Shown: one piece after another, positions 59,231 through 64,000 of the stretch
Layout: each line of letters opens with the position of its first letter
Position numbering within the stretch: position 1 is the stretch's first letter
Origin: Acanthosoma haemorrhoidale
Lineage: Eukaryota > Arthropoda > Insecta > Hemiptera > Acanthosomatidae
Direction: 5' to 3'
DNA: 64,000 bases
Assembly: GCA_930367205.1 (NCBI GenBank)
Contig: OV884014.1
Span: 112,295,138-112,359,137, forward strand
The notes under the pieces: model-generated
Seen by the model: only the letters and a program-made list of their open reading frames with translations
Database searches by the model: none
What the model was told of the DNA's origin: nothing
Position numbers and translations under genes: made by a program

Positions 59231-61283
59231 TTACTCATTCTTCAAATCAAACAAAGCTGACATCTGAACAAACTCATGTCTGAATTTGGAGCCGATTGTG
59301 AACTCACCGTTAAATATAATGTACTGAAGAGAAGCCCCTTCAATCTGGAATAAAACTAAAAATAAAATTAATCAAATAATGACCTATGATATTTTCAAAT
59401 GAGAGTTGAATCTTTACAAACCATGAGATTAATCGATAAGTTATTTATTTTTTAACATCAATATAATTACAAAATATATACTTTTATTAATAATTTTAAG
59501 TCGGTAATTTTTGTTGTAGTGTAAGTTGAAATAAAGCGAGTTAAAATATTTCACTCATTATTTTATTTTTTTTTTTAGAAAAAATAAATTTCAGTACAGT
59601 GTATTGTTTCATTTTTTGTTACGCCACTTACCTTAACTCCGAGTTTTGACTTCATTCAAAAACTGGAAGCCAACATACCTTTCCTGTTGCCACATATTCT
59701 AGAGTAGGAAATTATCAAAAATATAATAACATGCTAATAACATTGCAATGTAAGAAAGTACGGGTAAAGAACGCAATAAAAAGTCTATAAATTAATGTTA
59801 ACATTGCATTTCTTAGAAAAGTTATTTTCTCTGTACAGCACCATCTCTACAGATTATTAATATCTTGAAACCTATAAACAATATTTAAATAATTATATCA
59901 AATTGGGTTTTATGCATTTAATTTTAAAATAAAGCTGTAAATTGCTCAACCTTAATCACACTAAATGAATTATTCTCGCTGTCTATCTTTAATATCAGAT
60001 ATAAAATTATTTCTATATTAAAAGAATATTGAATACGATATCGGGGGAAAGCGGAAATCGAAAAGCTAGTTTTACTTTTCAAAGGATCATTATCGTAAAC
60101 ATAACTTTCTAAAAATAACAATCCCTTTTAAAAACTAGGTGATAAGGGTGTTTAATTTTTATAGATCTATTGCAAACGGCTTTCACTAAGACGATGCTCA
60201 ACTATTGCCTATCCTGTGTTTTGTTAAGAGGTATACCTTGCATATAAGTGCGTGTCAAGGGCTTTCTACGGATTAGTTAATAAATGTGAAACTATTACTG
60301 CAATAAGATATTTACTTGACTAAAAATATAATTTAATAAACACATTTATTTATCCATCTAGGTTTGTAACTTAACTGTGGACTATCATATCTGGGAGCGT
60401 CCATCTGTTAATAATTGATACAAATAAAGATGAATTGCTTTATACACACAATGTGTTCCACTACTATATAATCGATTAGAATCAATTCATGTTTGCCATA
60501 ATTTACTGTATATTTAATATAGCATTTCTTGAAAACAATTCAAAATTCTCTTCAAATTCAGTCATCTTTAAAATTAAAAAGTAAAAGACAATGACACATA
60601 GTAGCCAGTACAGAACCAACAGTGCATGCAATATTAATGACATTACTACTGACTAGCCTTCACTAATGACAAAAGTAAAATTAGACAGTAAAATAGATAT
60701 AGCTTAATGTAAGCGGTAATTAAGATTTTTCTTACAGTTGTGAAAACTATTTTCTCGGGAGTTTTAATGAAATGTTTGAATAATAGTGAACTAAAGCTTA
60801 AACTCATAATGTTAATTAGGATGCTGATTTAAATATTATTAAATTGATACCTTACATAATATGATGAATTTATTTTTTAATTATATGTAATTGACTAAAC
60901 ATATTTCATTATTTAACTGAAGATCACATACCCCCCCTCTTTTGTTGAATGCTAATAACTTTACATAATTCTAGACAATTTAAGCTCATATTAAGCACTT
61001 ATTAAATATTATTCATCAGTATCTTTAATTTGATAGCCTACTAAAAATTATATAAAATAAATATATACATTTTTTAACACCGACATATTAATTAATGATA
61101 CTTACTTCTATTATTATGAAGATTAGAGTATTCTTGTCTTGTCGCTATTAAATGTGATTATCTCGGTGTAAAATTTCAATCTTCTAGCATGAACAGGACG
61201 CGGCTGTCGAGTGGAACAAACTTACCTAACTGTTGGTCACTTAAAAGATGAACGACTCGTTCAATTTTACTGACCCGGCTCAT
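59231..61283 (-). CDS. Proposed small three-exon gene, 63 codons, unrecognised
   Basis: Inferred minus-strand model: exon 1 coding part 61226-61283 (58 nt, donor G|gtaagt), a 20-nt exon at 59679-59698 between ctag and gtatg, and a terminal exon 59231-59344 after ttattccag. The phases fit exactly (1, then 0) and give 63 residues plus a stop. The frame starts MSRVSKIERVV, and the last exon includes GASLQYIIFNGEFTIGSKF and ends DLKNE. An AATAAA lies 50 bases past the stop (59176-59181). I do not recognise the family, and no membrane segment or signal peptide is evident. The first exon lies in a unit repeated three times to the right. The terminal exon looks the most protein-like. A larger protein with other upstream exons is possible, as is a chance alignment of splice sites. 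Confidence 0.42.
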
Positions 61284-62030
61284 CTATATGAACCGATCTT
61301 TGAGATTGAAAAGAAAATGGCTTTGCCTCTGGTGCATCCACGGAATACTCACAAATTCAAGAGACATCACAAATTCAACAATAAAATTATTTACAATGTA
61401 ACTTGTATGAACTGTTCTGTTGTTCACTGGTGATCGTCTTCAGTATCTGATCGCCTCTCGCAATGGGGGTTTGTCATGGCGTCATTTCCTGGTAACTTTC
61501 CAAATTTTGACGTAACCTTAGGAGCCCTATACGGTAATTTTCAGCAGCCTACTGAAAATTCCTCCGTGGAGGGGTCCTTTGGTTAGGTCACCCATGCAAC
61601 AATTTTTTGGTAGCACCCCACTCCTTGGGCTGAGGTTTGGGGTCACCATTACCCGTCATTTGGTCGCAGCGATTGTACATCAACGTACGAAAGGATACAG
61701 TGGCACCAGCTGCCCCCCACTCCAGTAACTCTTTACATAACCTTAACTCAATAATCTGCTGTTTTATTCTACAGACTATCTATTTATTATATACTATAAA
61801 TCATATATTATTATTTAACATAATATAATTATATAATATATTAGATACTATCTATATGTTGATCATTTAGTTTTAACAGGATTTTTTTTAACCAAAACCT
61901 AATGGTTGCAGCATCAAAACTTAAAATAACTCCTCCAATCACTTTGTTTTATTTATTTTTATGTACGATGTTCGCATCTCATTTATAAATACTTTTACCT
62001 TTTTAATGTTATTTTTCCACAACATGTTTC
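61226..62030 (+). repeat. Tandem unit, copy 1 (contains first exon of the small minus-strand gene)
   Basis: It shares with copies 2 and 3 the block 61248-61433. With copy 2 it also shares a 100-base block 61593-61692 (100% identical to 63047-63146) and weaker similarity to about 62030 (ccacaacatgtt). On the plus strand 61248-61433 is a 61-codon frame. It differs from the other copies at five bases, four changing the residue. Only this copy has the gtaagt donor on the minus strand. Confidence 0.8.
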
Positions 62031-62533
62031 GGGACATTTTCCCTTTTTTTCAAAGAACTATATTAACTAAATGGTCAGGAAGGAAGAGGGGAAATAAGAA
62101 ATTTATAAAAATATACAACCAATCGACTAATTAAACTCCAATATGGCTTTTATTACATTTCTATCTTATTTTTGTTTATCGCTGGTTTTCCCTCGGATGA
62201 AGATAAGAGAATGAAATGTGTTAATGGCGGAAGGCGAGAGAATTGTAAACCAACTAAAAAAACGAGGCACTTATGTAGCAAGGATTTTAAGGAAGTTGAC
62301 TTCGACAGATCACAAAATTGAAAAAAAAAAAACGCCCAGAAACATCAGTATTCGATTACCCGGACATTTGAAACCAAAGAGCTAACAGGCCAGTGAACAT
62401 TTTTTTTAATCCTTCTTTTTCTGCAACAGGAAAGGAGAGCAATAAAAATACAAGGGTGACCAACAACAAGCAAGAAAAAATTGAAAAATATGTACGAATA
62501 TGCTAGAAGGGACGTAAGTAACACAATTACAAA
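62031..62533. other. Spacer between tandem copies 1 and 2
   Basis: It has no match to the spacer between copies 2 and 3 that I could see. AT-rich, noncoding. Confidence 0.4.
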
Positions 62534-63475
62534 AACAAAAATACCTTCTACTCGAGTAGAAGTACTATAAGTGAAAAAATAAAATAGAAAAAAACAAAAA
62601 TAAAAGAAATCAAATAAACCGAAACATTTTTGAAGATGTACTTGAAAGCAATTTCTATTATTACATTGAACTTCCTCAAGAAAATGTCGGTCATTTAACG
62701 AATGAACGACTCGTTCAATTTTACTGACCCGGCTCATCTATATGGACCGATCTTTGAGATTGAAAAGAAAATGGATTTGCCTCTGGTGCATCCACGGAAT
62801 ACTCACAAAGTCAAGAGACATCACAAATTCAACAATAAAATTATTTACAACTTAACTTGTATGAACTGTTCTGTTGTTCACTGGTGATCGTCTTCAGTAT
62901 CTGATCGCCTCTCGCAGTGGAGGTTTGTCATGGCGTCATTTGATGGTAACTTTCCCAATTTATACGTTACCTTAGGAGCCCTATAAGGTAATTTTCAGCA
63001 GCCTACTGAAAATTCTTCCGTGGAGGGGTCCTTTGGTATAGGATTACATGCAACAATTTTTTGGTAGCACCCCACTCCTTGGGCTGAGGTTTGGGGTCAC
63101 CATTACCCGTCATTTGGTCGCAGCGATTGTACATCAACGTACGAAACGATACAGTGGCACCAGCTGTCCTCACTCCAGCAACTCCTTGCATAACCTTATG
63201 TCAATAACGTGCTGTTTTACTGACAAGGAAGAAATCACCAAATTTATTTTCCCTTCAATTAATTATTCGACACTCTATATCTTCTGGTGTTGATCATTTA
63301 TTTTTAAAAGTACTTTTTTTAGTCGGGATTAAGTTTTGGTTGGAGCGTCAAAACTCAAAATAACTCCTCCAATTACTACAAACGTTTCATTTATTTGTAT
63401 GTACGATATTCGCATCTCCTCAAAATAACTTTTTTCAAACTATTTAATATTATTTTTCCACAACATGTTCATGTA
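62534..63475 (+). repeat. Tandem unit, copy 2
   Basis: Start-to-start offset from copy 1 is 1454 bases. Block 62702-62887 is identical to 63814-63999 in copy 3. The plus strand has a 61-codon frame in the first block and a second frame at 63048-63293 over the 100-base block. On the minus strand the exon-1 equivalent starts identically (MSRVSKIERVVH) but then diverges and lacks the gtaagt donor. Confidence 0.8.
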
Positions 63476-63645
63476 CAATTGAGTGAATTATTGAAGAAGT
63501 CTTGCATTAAATAAATGTTCAGGAACGACCTTAGTAATAATCCAGTTGAGAAAAGAGGAATACTTCCTGGAACATATTTTGCGGAGAAATAACATTAAAA
63601 GGAAAAATATCAAAAGTTTTTCTTTGTTTAATTAACATGTGGTGA

Positions 63646-64000
63646 TAAAAAAAAAACCTTATACTCCAGTACAAGTACTATAAGTGAAAAAATAAAATAA
63701 AAAACAACAAAAATAAAAGAAATCAAATAAACCCCAAAATTTTGAAGATGTACTTGAAAGCACTCTCTATTATTACATTGAACTTCCTCAAGAAAATGTC
63801 GGTCATTTAAAGGATGAACGACTCGTTCAATTTTACTGACCCGGCTCATCTATATGGACCGATCTTTGAGATTGAAAAGAAAATGGATTTGCCTCTGGTG
63901 CATCCACGGAATACTCACAAAGTCAAGAGACATCACAAATTCAACAATAAAATTATTTACAACTTAACTTGTATGAACTGTTCTGTTGTTCACTGGTGAT
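63646..64000 (+). repeat. Tandem unit, copy 3 (cut by the window edge)
   Basis: Offset from copy 2 is 1112 bases. The stretch before the conserved block (63646-63812) matches 62534-62700 with over ten differences, whereas the block 63814-63999 has none. More copies may lie beyond the edge. Confidence 0.78.

Noticed and set aside
59628..59698. A longer middle exon for the small gene ending at AAG|gtaagt (59637)
   Set aside because: All three frames of that longer exon contain a stop; only the 20-nt version keeps the frame.
61248..61433. Calling the plus-strand 61-codon frame a gene
   Set aside because: Four of the five differences between copies change residues, and it overlaps a proposed minus-strand exon antisense. 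Reported only as part of the tandem unit.
63003..63191. Minus-strand frame over the conserved 100-base block (GDPKPQPKEWGATKKLLH)
   Set aside because: Looks protein-like, but copy 1 is broken by a stop upstream and has no matching donor. Not enough to call a gene.

Overview
The window is AT-rich animal nuclear DNA. Its genes are split by introns with GT..AG boundaries, its intergenic space is long, and it holds many old transposon fragments. The proteins (Smoothened, the spliceosomal helicase Aquarius, the Golgi tether p115/Uso1, two MAPEG-type microsomal glutathione transferases) and the retrotransposon types point to an insect, probably not a compact dipteran genome. The species cannot be named from sequence alone.

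Layout. 234-3939 (-): first five coding exons of smoothened; the rest lies off the left edge. 9407-13648 (-): Aquarius as one uninterrupted 1413-codon frame. 13.7-19.2 kb: intergenic repeats, including a long inverted repeat and two non-LTR retrotransposon tails. 19774-32995 (-): p115/Uso1, rebuilt here from 16 phase-compatible exons (790 aa). Its introns carry a deleted Tc1/mariner copy, a palindromic mariner derivative, and two copies of a ~0.5 kb repeat in opposite orientation that bracket exons 12-15. 33.9-35.6 kb: two non-LTR reverse-transcriptase relics. 36025-39114 (+) and 42928-56156 (+): tandem MGST1-like paralogues, each of three exons with the same intron positions. The first intron of the second copy has grown to 11.8 kb and holds a second deleted mariner, a solo-LTR candidate and several non-LTR relics. 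59231-61283 (-): a proposed small three-exon gene of 63 codons, not recognised, with a 20-nt exon. 61226-64000: three tandem copies of a unit containing that gene's first exon and upstream region, with near-identical blocks set in diverged sequence.

The genes do unrelated cellular jobs (Hedgehog signalling, pre-mRNA splicing, ER-Golgi traffic, membrane glutathione conjugation), so this is not a functional cluster apart from the MGST1 duplication. No tRNA, rRNA, CRISPR array or viral gene was seen. The best leads are the first-exon tandem array, the inverted repeats able to fold within Uso1 pre-mRNA, the palindromic mariner, the intronless splicing-helicase gene, and the substitution in a conserved Arg-Arg motif in the second MGST1 copy.
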